64,000 nucleotides of DNA from Planotetraspora sp. A-T 1434 (GTDB lineage: Bacteria; Actinomycetota; Actinomycetes; Streptosporangiales; Streptosporangiaceae), in contig NZ_JAOEGB010000005.1 in NCBI RefSeq assembly GCF_025420585.1, positions 186,001-250,000 of the forward strand, in the 5' to 3' direction. Positions 25,770-34,225 of this stretch are shown piece after piece. The notes under the pieces were generated by a model. The model worked only from the letters and a program-made list of their open reading frames with translations. It ran no database searches and was not told the origin of the DNA. How positions within the stretch are numbered: the first letter of the stretch is position 1; every line of letters begins with the position of its first letter. The translations under genes and the position numbers were made by a program.

Positions 25770-26213
25770 ATGACCCTTCATTGGAAACTCGTCGTCGACT
25801 GCGCCGATCCCCACCGGCAGGCGGCGTTCTGGGCCGAGGCCCTCGGCTACGAGGTCGAGGACAACAGCGAGTTGATAGAGCGGCTCCTCGGGCTCGGCGT
25901 CATCACGGACAGCGGGCTCACGGCCGACGGAAAAGCGTGGAAGGGCCTTCAGGCCGTGCGGCACCCTGACGACCCGGTCGATCCCGAGAGCGGCATCGGC
26001 CTCGGGCGGCGGATCCTCTTCCAGGCGGTGCCCGAGCCGAAGACCGTAAAGAACCGGCTCCACATCGACCTGCACGCCGGGCCCGAGCGCCGCGACGCGG
26101 AGGTGGACCGGCTCAAAGGGCTCGGCGCCACGGTCCTGTGGACGGTCCAGGAGCCGGGATCGCACCACGTGACCATGGCCGACCCGGAGGGCAACGAGTT
26201 CGACGTCCAATAG
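25770..26213 (+). CDS. VOC-family (glyoxalase-like) protein
   Basis: A 147-residue protein of the vicinal-oxygen-chelate superfamily, glyoxalase_6 type. It has HWKLVVDCADPHRQAAFWAE then ALGYEV at the N-terminus, NRLHIDLHAGPERRDAEVDR in the middle and HVTMADPEGNEFDV at the end, which form the two beta-alpha-beta-beta-beta modules. The usual metal ligands may be partly present (His of HIDLH, Glu of GNEFDV). Function is unknown; such proteins range from isomerases to drug-binding proteins. Confidence 0.88.
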   Translation: MTLHWKLVVDCADPHRQAAFWAEALGYEVEDNSELIERLLGLGVITDSGLTADGKAWKGLQAVRHPDDPVDPESGIGLGRRILFQAVPEPKTVKNRLHIDLHAGPERRDAEVDRLKGLGATVLWTVQEPGSHHVTMADPEGNEFDVQ

Positions 26214-26329
26214 GGCCCGGAACTCCTGGCGGTTTCGGGCGGGGAGAAGACGGTGCGGGCGCCGGCCAAGGAGCCGAAGGCCACCGAACGTGTGGTCGCC
26301 GAGCCGGAGGTGACGCAGCACGGAGCCCC

Positions 26330-26641
26330 AGATCGGCCTGGACATCGACGACATCACCGGCTTCGTCGGCATGCTCAACGACTACATCCACAGCGAACCG
26401 CCGCGAGATCGGCTGGCTGGAGGAGGCCCGTCGTACCGGCCTGGACCCCGAGCGCTGGAAGCGGGACTACATCGGGCCGTACGTGCGCCAAGTCGTCGAA
26501 TCGGGCGCCTTCCCGCTGTTCAGCCGATCGATTCTCGACTCCCACACCGCGCACGTCGCCCCCGGCGAGCGCTTCCAGCACGGGCTCGACCGCATCCTCG
26601 ATGCCATCGCCGCGCTTATCACATCACTCCGCTCCGGTTGA
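26330..26641 (+). pseudogene. Remnant of a TetR-family regulator (C-terminal domain, frameshifted)
   Basis: A first frame gives IGLDIDDITGFVGMLNDYIH up to about 26395, then a second frame gives REIGWLEEARRTGLDPERW, YIGPYVRQVVESGAFPLFSR and FQHGLDRILDAIAALI to the stop. These are typical of the ligand-binding C-terminal domain of TetR/AcrR regulators (the SGAFPLFSR and FxxGLDRxLDxIA runs). No HTH domain precedes it. The 26214-26329 gap before it holds nothing else that I recognise. Confidence 0.55.
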
Positions 26642-26713
26642 CAGAAAGGCAGCGCCGCTCCGCGGTGGAGGCGCAGTGGGAAGCCGTCGAGGAACCGAGC
26701 AAGAGAACGGGCG

Positions 26714-27319
26714 TCAGAGCCAGCCGTTGTGCCGGGCGAGGCGGGCCGCCTCGATCCGGTTGCGGGTGCCGGTCTTTCCGATGGCCGACGACAGGTAGTT
26801 GCGGACCGTGCTCTCCGACAGGTGGAGGCGGGCCGCGATGTCGGCGATCGTCGAGCCGTCGGACGCCGCGGCGAGCACGTCGCGCTCCCGGTCCGTCAGG
26901 GGGCTGGAGCCGGTGCTGAGCGCGGCAGCCGCGAGCGCGGGGTCGATCACCCGCTCGCCCTTGAGGACGCGGCGGATCGCCGAGGCCAGCTCCTCCACCG
27001 GCCCGTCCTTCACGAGGAACCCGTAGGCCCCCGCTTCCATCGCCCGGCGCAGGTATCCGGGCCGCCCGAACGTCGTGAGGATCAGCACCCTGCAGCCGGG
27101 CAGCTTCTCCCGCAGCTCGGCGGCGGTGTCGAGCCCGTTGCCGCCCGGCATCTCGATGTCGAGGAGCGCCACGTCGGGCCGGGCGTCGAGGGCGGCGGCC
27201 ACGACGGCGTCGGCGGACGGCACCTGCGCCACGACCTCGATGTCGTCCTCCAGCCCGAGAAGCAGGGCCAGGGCGCCACGCATCATGCCCTGGTCCTCGG
27301 CGAGCAGCACCCTGATCAC
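26714..27319 (-). CDS. NarL/LuxR-family response regulator (DesR-like)
   Basis: A 201-residue response regulator: receiver domain 1-120 with acidic pocket EDQ (8-10), phospho-acceptor Asp54 in LLDIEMPG, Thr in LILTTFG and Lys in FLVKDG, then a LuxR-type HTH (about 138-195; LTDRERDVLAAASDGSTIAD, HLSESTVRNYLSSAIGK). The start is GTG 27319, which overlaps the kinase stop (GTGA). It is the last gene of an ATPase-permease-kinase-regulator operon, the standard DesKR/YvfTU-type exporter layout. Confidence 0.93.
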   Translation of the reverse strand: MIRVLLAEDQGMMRGALALLLGLEDDIEVVAQVPSADAVVAAALDARPDVALLDIEMPGGNGLDTAAELREKLPGCRVLILTTFGRPGYLRRAMEAGAYGFLVKDGPVEELASAIRRVLKGERVIDPALAAAALSTGSSPLTDRERDVLAAASDGSTIADIAARLHLSESTVRNYLSSAIGKTGTRNRIEAARLARHNGWL

Positions 27320-28572
27320 ACGCGCTCTCCCCGCTGACAGGGCTCCTGCGGCACCGCCACCCGCAGCAGGAAGCCCTTGCCGGGAAGGGCTCGGGCGTCC
27401 ATCGTCCCGCCCACGGCCGCAACCCGCTCGCGCAGCCCCACGAGGCCGTTCCCCTGCGGATTCGGAGGGACCGCGTGGTCCGCGTGCCCGCCGCGGCCGT
27501 TGTCGCGGATCTGCAGCACGAGCTCCGCCCCACCGTCCAAGTCCAGGTCTCCCGCCCCCGTGCCGTCCAGCCCGACGCCGTCCAGCCCGACGCCGGACAA
27601 CTCGGTGCCGGACGACTCGGTGCCGGCCGATTGCGTGCCGCACAGGTCGATCTCGCATGTGCCGGCGCCGCTGTGCCGGATGACGTTCGTGACACCCTCC
27701 CGTACGGCCCAGCCGAGCAGGGCGTCTGTCTCCGGCGGAAGCCGTACGACAGGGGTGCGGATCGTGAGGGCGATGCCGGCGTCGGCGAGGACCGTGCGGG
27801 CCGACTCCAGCTCCGCGGTGAGCCCCCGCCCCCGGTAGCCCGTCACGGCCGCCCGGACCTCGGTGAGCGCCTGCCGTCCGATCTGCTCGATGTCGGTGGC
27901 CTGCCGCGCCGCCGCCTCCGCGTCGCGGGGAGCCAGGCGGCGGACGGCTTCGGCCTTCACGACCATGACCGACAGCGTGTGGCCGAGGAGGTCGTGCAGG
28001 TCACGGGAGAAGCGCAGCCGCTCCTCGGCGACCGCCGCGTGGGCCAGTTCCTCCCGGGTGCGCTGGAGCTCCCGGATGGCCTCCCACAGCCGGATGATGA
28101 TCGCCGGGATGATCCCCGCGGTGAAGACGCCCCACACGAGCGACAGCGAGTCGGCGAGGGCGCCTCCGGTCGTCAGCCGGATGGCCAGCGCGGCCGCGCA
28201 GAGCGCGAACAGGAGCAGGGGAAGCTCCCGGCCGCGCAGGGTCACGCCCCCGGCGATCGAGAGCATGACCAGCAGGTAAAGCCAGTTCCCCTGGAAGGCG
28301 ACGACGTCCGCGACGACGACCGCGGCAAGGACGGGAAGCGCGCGCCACTTGGCCCGCCGCCGGTCGGCGAAGGCGAGGTGGATCGTGACGAGATAGAGCA
28401 CCGCCGCGGCGCACGCCCCCGGCACGGCCAGCCAGAGCGGGTGGGACCTGCCCTCCGCGATGTCCCACACCGGGCCGCCCGTGAGGGCGACCCACACGAC
28501 CATGCCCTTGGCGTCGGGCCCCCGCTCGCCCTCGCCGAGCGGATTCATCCAGTGGTCCCGGTCCGCGTTCAT
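27316..28572 (-). CDS. Sensor histidine kinase (DesK-like, HisKA_3)
   Basis: A 418-residue kinase: several membrane helices in residues about 24-160, then the HisKA_3 dimerisation helix with FSRDLHDLLGHTLSVM (phospho-acceptor His193), the N-box GVTNVIRHS (293-301), and the G-box region DNGRGGH...GNGLVGLRERV (357-384). Between the N-box and the D/G-box lies an unusual low-complexity insert, residues about 312-348, built of TESSGTELSG and VGLDGVGLDG-like units. It should autophosphorylate and pass phosphate to the response regulator. ATG 28572 is the first Met consistent with homology; the frame is open further upstream. Confidence 0.9.
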   Translation of the reverse strand: MNADRDHWMNPLGEGERGPDAKGMVVWVALTGGPVWDIAEGRSHPLWLAVPGACAAAVLYLVTIHLAFADRRRAKWRALPVLAAVVVADVVAFQGNWLYLLVMLSIAGGVTLRGRELPLLLFALCAAALAIRLTTGGALADSLSLVWGVFTAGIIPAIIIRLWEAIRELQRTREELAHAAVAEERLRFSRDLHDLLGHTLSVMVVKAEAVRRLAPRDAEAAARQATDIEQIGRQALTEVRAAVTGYRGRGLTAELESARTVLADAGIALTIRTPVVRLPPETDALLGWAVREGVTNVIRHSGAGTCEIDLCGTQSAGTESSGTELSGVGLDGVGLDGTGAGDLDLDGGAELVLQIRDNGRGGHADHAVPPNPQGNGLVGLRERVAAVGGTMDARALPGKGFLLRVAVPQEPCQRGERV

Positions 28573-28595
28573 CTGGTGTGATGATTCCACAGACG

Positions 28596-29330
28596 TCAGG
28601 CCGTCCGCGCGGCGCGGCGGTAGCCGTACACGGCGTACAGGCCGAAGGCCACGAGCCAGCCGCACAGGATCGCCACCTCGCGGAGCGTGGGCGCCTCGCC
28701 GAACGCGATATGCCAGGACAGGGACGCGTAGCTGTTCGACGGCGTCCACCCCGAGATCGCCCGCAGCCACCCGGGGAACCCTGTGGTGGGAACCCAGAGG
28801 CCGCCGATGATGGAAAGGCTGAGCAGCGTCGCGACGTTGGCCATGGCGGCGGTCTGGCCGGTCAGGCGGTAGCCGTTGCCGAGTCCCAGCAGGGAGAACG
28901 GGATCGTGCCGGCCCAGAGCAGGCCCACGATGGACAGCCACTGGCCGGGGGCGAGCGTGACGTGGTTGACGAGCGCGCCGGTGAGCAGCACCGCCGCGAT
29001 GCTGGGCACCACCCCGGCCACGCCGGTGACGACCTTGCCCGTCACCACCTGGGCGGGCGTCAGCGGGGTGAGCCGGAGTTGGCGCAGCCATCCCGCGGCC
29101 CGGTCCTCGGCGATTCCCGTGCCGTTGTTGAACGCGCCGCCGAGCGCGCCGTACGCGGCCATGCTGACCATGGTGAAGACCGCCGCGTAGTGCCTGTCGC
29201 CCGGCGCCAGGCCGAGATTGGTGAAGACGAGGTACATGACGACGGGCATGGCGATGCCGAAGATGACGTACCCGCCGTCGCGCACGGTCCTGATCATTTC
29301 AAGCCGGATGTATCCCATCAGTCCTGACAT
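28596..29330 (-). CDS. ABC-2 type transporter permease
   Basis: A 244-residue membrane protein with about six helices (YVIFGIAMPVVMYLVFTNLG, the SIVGLLWAGTIPFSLLGLG region, TLLSLSIIGGLWVP), and the ABC-2 signature region FPGWLRAISGWTPSNSY. The ATG overlaps the ATPase stop (TGATG). With the ATPase it forms an exporter or bacteriocin/lipid-stress pump of the type controlled by DesKR-like systems. Confidence 0.9.
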   Translation of the reverse strand: MSGLMGYIRLEMIRTVRDGGYVIFGIAMPVVMYLVFTNLGLAPGDRHYAAVFTMVSMAAYGALGGAFNNGTGIAEDRAAGWLRQLRLTPLTPAQVVTGKVVTGVAGVVPSIAAVLLTGALVNHVTLAPGQWLSIVGLLWAGTIPFSLLGLGNGYRLTGQTAAMANVATLLSLSIIGGLWVPTTGFPGWLRAISGWTPSNSYASLSWHIAFGEAPTLREVAILCGWLVAFGLYAVYGYRRAARTA

Positions 29331-30217
29331 CACACGGTCTCCTTGGCGGTGAGGGCGACGAAGGCGTCCTCCAGATCGGCGGGGGTCACTTCGAGGTTCC
29401 GTACGGCTCCCGCCTCGGCGAGGGCCATGACGGTGGCGTCGGGGTCGCTGCTGCGCAGGCGGACCCGGTCGCCCCGGACCTCCAGGCGCCGGACGCCGGG
29501 CAGGCGGCCCAGCCAGGCCACCTCGCCGCCGGCGGTCACGCTCACGGTGGTCAGTGCAACCACTCGCTTGATCTCCGCACTGGTGCCGTCCGCGACCACA
29601 CGCCCACGGTTGATCACGACGACGCGGTCGGCCTGCTCGTCGGCCTCGTCGAGGTAATGGGTGGAGAACAGGATGGTCTTGCCCTTGCTGGCCAGGCCGC
29701 GCATGCCGGCCCAGAACTCGCGTCTGGCCTCGACGTCGAGAGCGGCCGTGGGCTCGTCGAGGACGATCAGCTCTGGGTCCCCGATCAGGGCCATGGCGAA
29801 CCTCACCCGCTGGGCCTGGCCGCCCGACAGCTTGTCCACCCGCCGGTCGGGGAGATCGGCGATCTGCGCCAGGGCGAGCACCTGGCCGAGGGGGAGGGGA
29901 GCGGCGTATGTGCCGCCGACGAAGCTCAGCAGCTCCCCGACAGTGACCCTCGGGATCAGGCCGCCCTCCTGGGGCATCGCGCCCACCTCGCCCAGCCGTA
30001 CGGCACGCTCGGGGTCGTGGCCGAACAGGGAGACGTGCCCGGAGTCGGGCGGGACGAGGCCGAGGAGCATGCCAATGGTGGTCGACTTGCCCGCGCCGTT
30101 CGGCCCGAGGAGGGCCACGGTGCGGCCACGGGGGATGGCGAGCGTGAGGCCGTCCACGGCTCGCACCGGCCCGAAGTTCTTGGTCACCGAGGTCAGTGAC
30201 ACAGCGTTGCTGTCCAT
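29330..30217 (-). CDS. ABC transporter ATP-binding protein
   Basis: A 295-residue drug-export-type ATPase: Walker A GPNGAGKST, Q-loop AMPQEGGLI, signature LSGGQAQRV, Walker B LIVLDEPTAALD, and switch His in FSTHYLDEA. The C-terminal ~80 residues form the accessory domain usual in ABC-2 exporters. It is the first gene of the four-gene operon; upstream lies a perfect TGGGACA-N2-TGTCCCA palindrome. Start ATG 30217; the frame extends upstream without homology. Confidence 0.93.
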   Translation of the reverse strand: MDSNAVSLTSVTKNFGPVRAVDGLTLAIPRGRTVALLGPNGAGKSTTIGMLLGLVPPDSGHVSLFGHDPERAVRLGEVGAMPQEGGLIPRVTVGELLSFVGGTYAAPLPLGQVLALAQIADLPDRRVDKLSGGQAQRVRFAMALIGDPELIVLDEPTAALDVEARREFWAGMRGLASKGKTILFSTHYLDEADEQADRVVVINRGRVVADGTSAEIKRVVALTTVSVTAGGEVAWLGRLPGVRRLEVRGDRVRLRSSDPDATVMALAEAGAVRNLEVTPADLEDAFVALTAKETV

Positions 30218-30275
30218 GGCCGCAACGCTAGAAAGGCGCGATCTCCGCCAGTAGATCCAACGATCCAGCCTTGTG

Positions 30276-30291
30276 TGGGACAAATGTCCCA
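30276..30291. promoter_or_regulatory. Palindromic operator candidate for the two-component system
   Basis: TGGGACA-AA-TGTCCCA, two perfect 7-base arms with a 2-base centre, about 60 bp upstream of the ATPase start. Its position fits autoregulation by the NarL-type response regulator encoded at the end of the same operon (inference). Confidence 0.6.
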
Positions 30292-30324
30292 TACTTGTGA
30301 TCTACAGTGTAAAGGCCGCCGGTA

Positions 30325-31050
30325 TTAGTTGATCCTGCCCAGGAGAACAGCCAGATCAGCGGGGCGGGAGAGCATCGGCCAATGGCCGGTGGGGAGCTCG
30401 TGCAGGTCCCACTCCGGCCCGGCCAGTCCGGCGAAGAACGGATCCCCGGAGGCGATCCCCGCTTTCACCCGCTCCAGGGGGAACGAGCAGCTGATCAGTG
30501 CCTTGGGCAGCTTGTCGAAGGCGCCGGTGAGGGACAGCGGCTGGGTGATCGTGCCGAGCGGCTGGCCGGTGGCCCGCGCGGTCATCAGCTCCCGCTCGGG
30601 CGCCCCCAGCCCCTCTGTGCTCACGCCGGACTCCTCCAGCTCCGCCCATGAAGGGAAGCGGTAGCGCCAGCCGCCGGCGACCCGCCGCTCGACCAGCTCA
30701 CGTCCGGACAGGTCCATCTGGGCCGCGCCGTCCGGCACCGGGCCGCTCTCGAGGTAGACGACTCGGCTGATCCGGCCGGCGGCCCGGTCGGCCGCGCCCG
30801 TCACCGCCGCGCCGCCGCCGCTGTGCCCGACCAGGACGACGTCGTGCAGGTCCTCGAAGGCGAGCAGGTTGGTGATGTCGTCGATGTGGGTGTCCAGGGT
30901 CAGGTCCGGTGCGGCGAGATGGGACCGGTCTGCCAGGCCGGTGAGCGTGAGGGGGAAGACCGCGTGCCCGGCCGCGCGGAGCGGCGCCACCACGCCCTGC
31001 CACACCCACGCGCCGAGCCAGAAACCGGGGACCAGTACGTATGTCGTCAT
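30325..31050 (-). CDS. Alpha/beta hydrolase
   Basis: A 241-residue hydrolase of the salicylate-esterase/EstC-like group: N-terminal YVLVPGFWLGAWVW oxyanion strand, nucleophile elbow VLVGHSGGGA (Ser near residue 76), and a C-terminal catalytic His in LPTGHWPML. It is divergent from a WYL regulator across 43 bp that carry an inverted repeat, so that regulator probably controls it. Substrate unknown. Confidence 0.9.
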   Translation of the reverse strand: MTTYVLVPGFWLGAWVWQGVVAPLRAAGHAVFPLTLTGLADRSHLAAPDLTLDTHIDDITNLLAFEDLHDVVLVGHSGGGAAVTGAADRAAGRISRVVYLESGPVPDGAAQMDLSGRELVERRVAGGWRYRFPSWAELEESGVSTEGLGAPERELMTARATGQPLGTITQPLSLTGAFDKLPKALISCSFPLERVKAGIASGDPFFAGLAGPEWDLHELPTGHWPMLSRPADLAVLLGRIN

Positions 31051-31070
31051 GGGTTCGACGGTAGGCCCGA

Positions 31071-31093
31071 ATCAGGGCAAAATCGGTCCTGAT
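31071..31093. promoter_or_regulatory. Inverted repeat in the hydrolase/WYL-regulator divergent region
   Basis: ATCAGG (31071-31076) and CCTGAT (31088-31093) are perfect inverted arms 11 bp apart, ending at the WYL gene start codon. It occupies half of the only intergenic space between the two divergent genes, so control of both is plausible. Confidence 0.5.
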
Positions 31094-32062
31094 ATGTCAA
31101 CGAATCGCGTGCTCGCCTTCCTTGAGTTGCTCCAGGCTCGTCCCGGCCTGACGGGGCCGGAGATCGCGGCCCGCCTGGAGGTGGACGAGCGGACCGTGCG
31201 GCGCTATGCCGTACGGCTGGCGGACCTCGGTGTTCCGGTCCAGGCCGGGCGGGGGAGGTACGGCGGATACCGGCTGATGCCGGGGTACAGGCTGCCCCCG
31301 CTCATGCTGACCGACGACGAGGCGACGGCCGTCGTCCTGGGGCTGCTGGCCGGCCGGCGAACCGGGCTGTCGGTGGGGGTGACGGCGACGGAGAGTGCGC
31401 TGGCCAAGATCCAGCGGGTGCTTCCGGAGGCGCTGCGCGACCGCGTCCGCGCGGTCGAGGAGACGCTGGACATGACCTCCCGGGCGCCCGGGACCGCCGC
31501 GCCTCGCCGGCCGAGCGCCGCCGCGCTGCTCACCCTGGCGGACGCGGCTCGTCGCCGCCGGCGGGTACGGCTGGCCTACCGCTCCTTCTCGGGCTCGGAG
31601 AGCGAGCGGGAGGCCGATCCCTATGGCCTGGTGTTCCATTCCGGCCGGTGGTACCTGACGGGGCATGATCACCGCAGCGGCGAGGTGCGGACCTTCCGGA
31701 TCGACCGGGTGAGCCGCGCCGAGGCCACGGACGTGGCGTTCTCCCCTCCTGGCGAGTTCGACCCCGTGCGCCACGTTATGGAGTCCCTCGCGGGCGTGCC
31801 GTACCGGCATGAGGTCGAGGTGGTGCTCGCCACGACGATGGAGGAGGCCCGGCGGCGGATCCCCCCGTCGGTGGCCACGCTCGTGGAGGTGAACGGGCCC
31901 GGCGGGGAGAACGCGGGAGTTCGGATGACGGGCCGGGCTGACCGGCTGGACGGGATGGCGCGGCTCCTCGCCGGGCTCGGCTGGCCGTTCACCGTGATCA
32001 GGCCGGACGAGCTCAGGGGCGAGGTGCGGGCGCTGGCCCAGCGGCTGATGGCGCAAGCGTGA
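31094..32062 (+). CDS. WYL-domain HTH regulator (YafY-like)
   Basis: A 322-residue regulator: N-terminal HTH_11-type winged helix (RVLAFLELLQARPGLTGPEI, LEVDERTVRRYAVRLADLGV, residues about 5-50), then a WYL domain (about 140-215; RRVRLAYRSFSGSE, DPYGLVFHSGRWYLTGHDH, RTFRIDRVSRAE) and a C-terminal WCX extension. WYL domains bind nucleotides or other small ligands. ATG 31094 sits on the edge of the inverted repeat. The end overlaps the convergent glycosyltransferase gene by 50 bp. Confidence 0.9.
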   Translation: MSTNRVLAFLELLQARPGLTGPEIAARLEVDERTVRRYAVRLADLGVPVQAGRGRYGGYRLMPGYRLPPLMLTDDEATAVVLGLLAGRRTGLSVGVTATESALAKIQRVLPEALRDRVRAVEETLDMTSRAPGTAAPRRPSAAALLTLADAARRRRRVRLAYRSFSGSESEREADPYGLVFHSGRWYLTGHDHRSGEVRTFRIDRVSRAEATDVAFSPPGEFDPVRHVMESLAGVPYRHEVEVVLATTMEEARRRIPPSVATLVEVNGPGGENAGVRMTGRADRLDGMARLLAGLGWPFTVIRPDELRGEVRALAQRLMAQA

Positions 32063-33341
32063 TCCCCTGTTCGCCGGTGCGGCCTTCCACCAGGGTGGTG
32101 AGCAGCTCGTCCCATCGGGCGCCGATGACGTCGAGGTCGTATTTCGCGGCGGTCTCCAGGCCGTGGGCGGCGAGCCTGCCGCGCAGCTCCTCGTCCTCGA
32201 TGACCGCGCGGATCGCGTCGGCCATCGCGTGGATCTTCCCGGGTTTGACGAGCAGGCCGTCGTGACCATCGGTGATCAGCTCGGCGGGGCCGGTGGGGCA
32301 GTCGTAGCTCACCACCGGGACGCCCTTGCTCATCGCCTCCAGGATGACCAGCGGCATGCCCTCGCGCCGGGAGCTCAGCACGAACATGGACGCCTTCTCC
32401 AGTTCGGCCCCGACGTCCTCGACGGAGCCCTCGAGGAAGACACGATCCGTGAGGCCGCGCTTGTCGATCGACTCCTGGAGCTTCGCGCGGCGCGATCCGT
32501 TCCCGAAGATGCGCAGCGTCCAGTCGGGGTGCCGCTCCGCGACGTGGGCCCAGGCGCGGATCAGCAGGTCATAGCCCTTGACGTAGCTCAGGCGGCCCAC
32601 GGTGACGGCGGTCTTGTCCGTGAGAGGGGACGGGCCGCCGCCGAGGCGGGTCACCGCGTTCGGGATCTGCGCCAGGACGGCCGGCCTGTCCCGTAACACG
32701 CGCTCGTAGTCCCGCAGGTCGGCCCGCGTCAGCGTGACGAGGGCGTCGAGCCTGCCGTACCGGCGGCGGATCCGGGCGCGCACCCCCGGCTCGTGGGAGG
32801 CGAGGTTGGCGTGCTCCTGCCCGACCGTGATGATCTCTGGCGGGGAGATCCGGGCGGTGATCAGGTTGAGGCCCGGCCTGGTGCCGATGAGGACGCCCCG
32901 GCGGCGTGAGCGGATGTAGCGGACCAGCTTCACGTCGGACCGCAGGGAGAACCTGTGGTAGGCCGCCTCGTCCTTCGGGACGAGCCTGCTGGGGAAGCGC
33001 GAGAGCAGACCTTTACGCCTGGGCAACCGGTCGTCCAGGTAGCGGATGCGCACTCCGGGCGGGACGGGGAAGAACGGCGTCTCGCGTTCCCGCACCACGC
33101 TGACGATCTCGACGTCGCGGGTGCGCGCGAGGTGCCCCGCGAGGTTGAACACCGTCCGGATCGTGCCGCCCATGCCGTTCGCGTGGAGCAACAGGATGCG
33201 GACCTCGTGGCCGCTGCGTGGCGGCGCTGTGCGGGCCCGCCGCCGGTCGCGGGCCTCGAGTGCTTTCAGCAGAGCTTTAGCGATAGCTTTCACGAGCGCC
33301 TTGGCCGGTGCGCGCAGCACGGCACGGCGTGAAAACGACAA
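32013..33341 (-). CDS. Family 4 glycosyltransferase
   Basis: A protein of about 442 residues with the GT-B fold: LLLHANGMGGTIRTVFNLAG at the acceptor domain (about 49-68), IPNAVTR at the domain hinge, and the donor-site run FVLSSRREGMPLVILEAMSK then GVPVVSYDCPTGPAELI. This last is the EX7E motif of GT4 enzymes. The first ~30 residues are an unusual Ala/Lys/Leu repeat (KALVKAIAKALLKALEARDR) that would form an amphipathic helix. The start is uncertain: TTG 33341 is the longest. A CRP-like palindrome lies 66 bp upstream. Confidence 0.85.
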   Translation of the reverse strand: MSFSRRAVLRAPAKALVKAIAKALLKALEARDRRRARTAPPRSGHEVRILLLHANGMGGTIRTVFNLAGHLARTRDVEIVSVVRERETPFFPVPPGVRIRYLDDRLPRRKGLLSRFPSRLVPKDEAAYHRFSLRSDVKLVRYIRSRRRGVLIGTRPGLNLITARISPPEIITVGQEHANLASHEPGVRARIRRRYGRLDALVTLTRADLRDYERVLRDRPAVLAQIPNAVTRLGGGPSPLTDKTAVTVGRLSYVKGYDLLIRAWAHVAERHPDWTLRIFGNGSRRAKLQESIDKRGLTDRVFLEGSVEDVGAELEKASMFVLSSRREGMPLVILEAMSKGVPVVSYDCPTGPAELITDGHDGLLVKPGKIHAMADAIRAVIEDEELRGRLAAHGLETAAKYDLDVIGARWDELLTTLVEGRTGEQGITLAPSAAGPAPAPRP

Positions 33342-33406
33342 ATCATGCCCCGTTCATGTAGTCGCCGGTCCCCCTTTCCTGTGACGTGGCAGACAGCGCG
33401 AATGTT

Positions 33407-33424
33407 GTGTGATCTGGATCACAC
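33407..33424. promoter_or_regulatory. CRP/FNR-type palindrome
   Basis: GTGTGATC-TG-GATCACAC, two perfect 8-base arms. TGTGATCTGGATCACA is very near the classical CRP consensus. It lies upstream of the glycosyltransferase gene and overlaps the stop codon of the methyltransferase gene, which suggests cAMP/Crp-type control of the glycosyltransferase (inference). Confidence 0.65.
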
Positions 33425-34225
33425 GAGGCGCCAGATGGTGGTGCGCTTGCGCGGGGTGTCCTCCAGGGGCGCCGGCACGGTATGGACGCCGACCCGTTCG
33501 AAGCGGGCCGCGGGCAGGTAGGAGCACCCTCGCTCCGGATCGCCGACCAGGACCACACCCCGGGCTCGCTCCAGGAACGGCATGACCCGGCGGGCCAGCG
33601 GCTTCTCGTAGAAGACGTCCCCCGCCAGGACGACGTCCTCGGTGGCGGTGTGGCCGAGCAGGTCCCCTTCGACGACTGCGACGGTCACGCCGTTCGCTCG
33701 GGCGTTCAGGGCCGTCGCGGCGAGTGCGTGCGGGTCGATGTCGTTGGCGGTCACCCGGGCGGCTCCGGCGAGGGCTGAGGCGATGGCCACCAGGCCTGAT
33801 CCGGTGGCGAGGTCGAGGACGGTCCGGCCCCGGACCAGCTCCGGATGGTCGAGCACGTGCCGCGCGAGCGCCTGCCCGCCCGCCCACGCGTAGGCCCAGA
33901 ACGGCAACCGCCCCGTCCGCTCCCAGATGGCGTAAAGCGCGCCGTCCCGCGCCTCACCGCCGGGGTCGTCGGGCTGGTCGCCCGGAGGCTGGTCACCGGA
34001 TGCGTCGGGGCGAGCCGGTGGGGACGGTTGGGAAGGAGGAAGGGGCGGCGTCAGGGGAGGAACTTGGTGCAGAAGGATCTCCGGCACGTACGGCACAGCC
34101 GCGAGCCGGGTGTGCGCCCGGACGAAATCCTCCACGTCCTCCGCGCCCTCGACGTCCTCCACGCCTGCCGATGCTATCGGGGAGGCCCGGCCTGCCGGGG
34201 AGTGACCCGCGAAAGGGGGAGTCAT
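33419..34225 (-). CDS. Class I SAM-dependent methyltransferase (protein-methyltransferase-like)
   Basis: A 268-residue methyltransferase. The SAM-binding core is at about 135-185 with VLDLATGSGLVAIASALAGA (motif I) and VTANDIDPHALAATALNARA, and LAGDVFYEKPLARRVM as the motif IV region, resembling ETFB-lysine and PrmA/Nnt1-type enzymes. A Pro/Asp-rich insert (about 58-92) precedes the core. The first ~30 residues, encoded by imperfect GAC/GTC repeats, may not be translated; later starts are possible. It overlaps RraA (ATGA). Confidence 0.8.
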   Translation of the reverse strand: MTPPFAGHSPAGRASPIASAGVEDVEGAEDVEDFVRAHTRLAAVPYVPEILLHQVPPLTPPLPPSQPSPPARPDASGDQPPGDQPDDPGGEARDGALYAIWERTGRLPFWAYAWAGGQALARHVLDHPELVRGRTVLDLATGSGLVAIASALAGAARVTANDIDPHALAATALNARANGVTVAVVEGDLLGHTATEDVVLAGDVFYEKPLARRVMPFLERARGVVLVGDPERGCSYLPAARFERVGVHTVPAPLEDTPRKRTTIWRLV

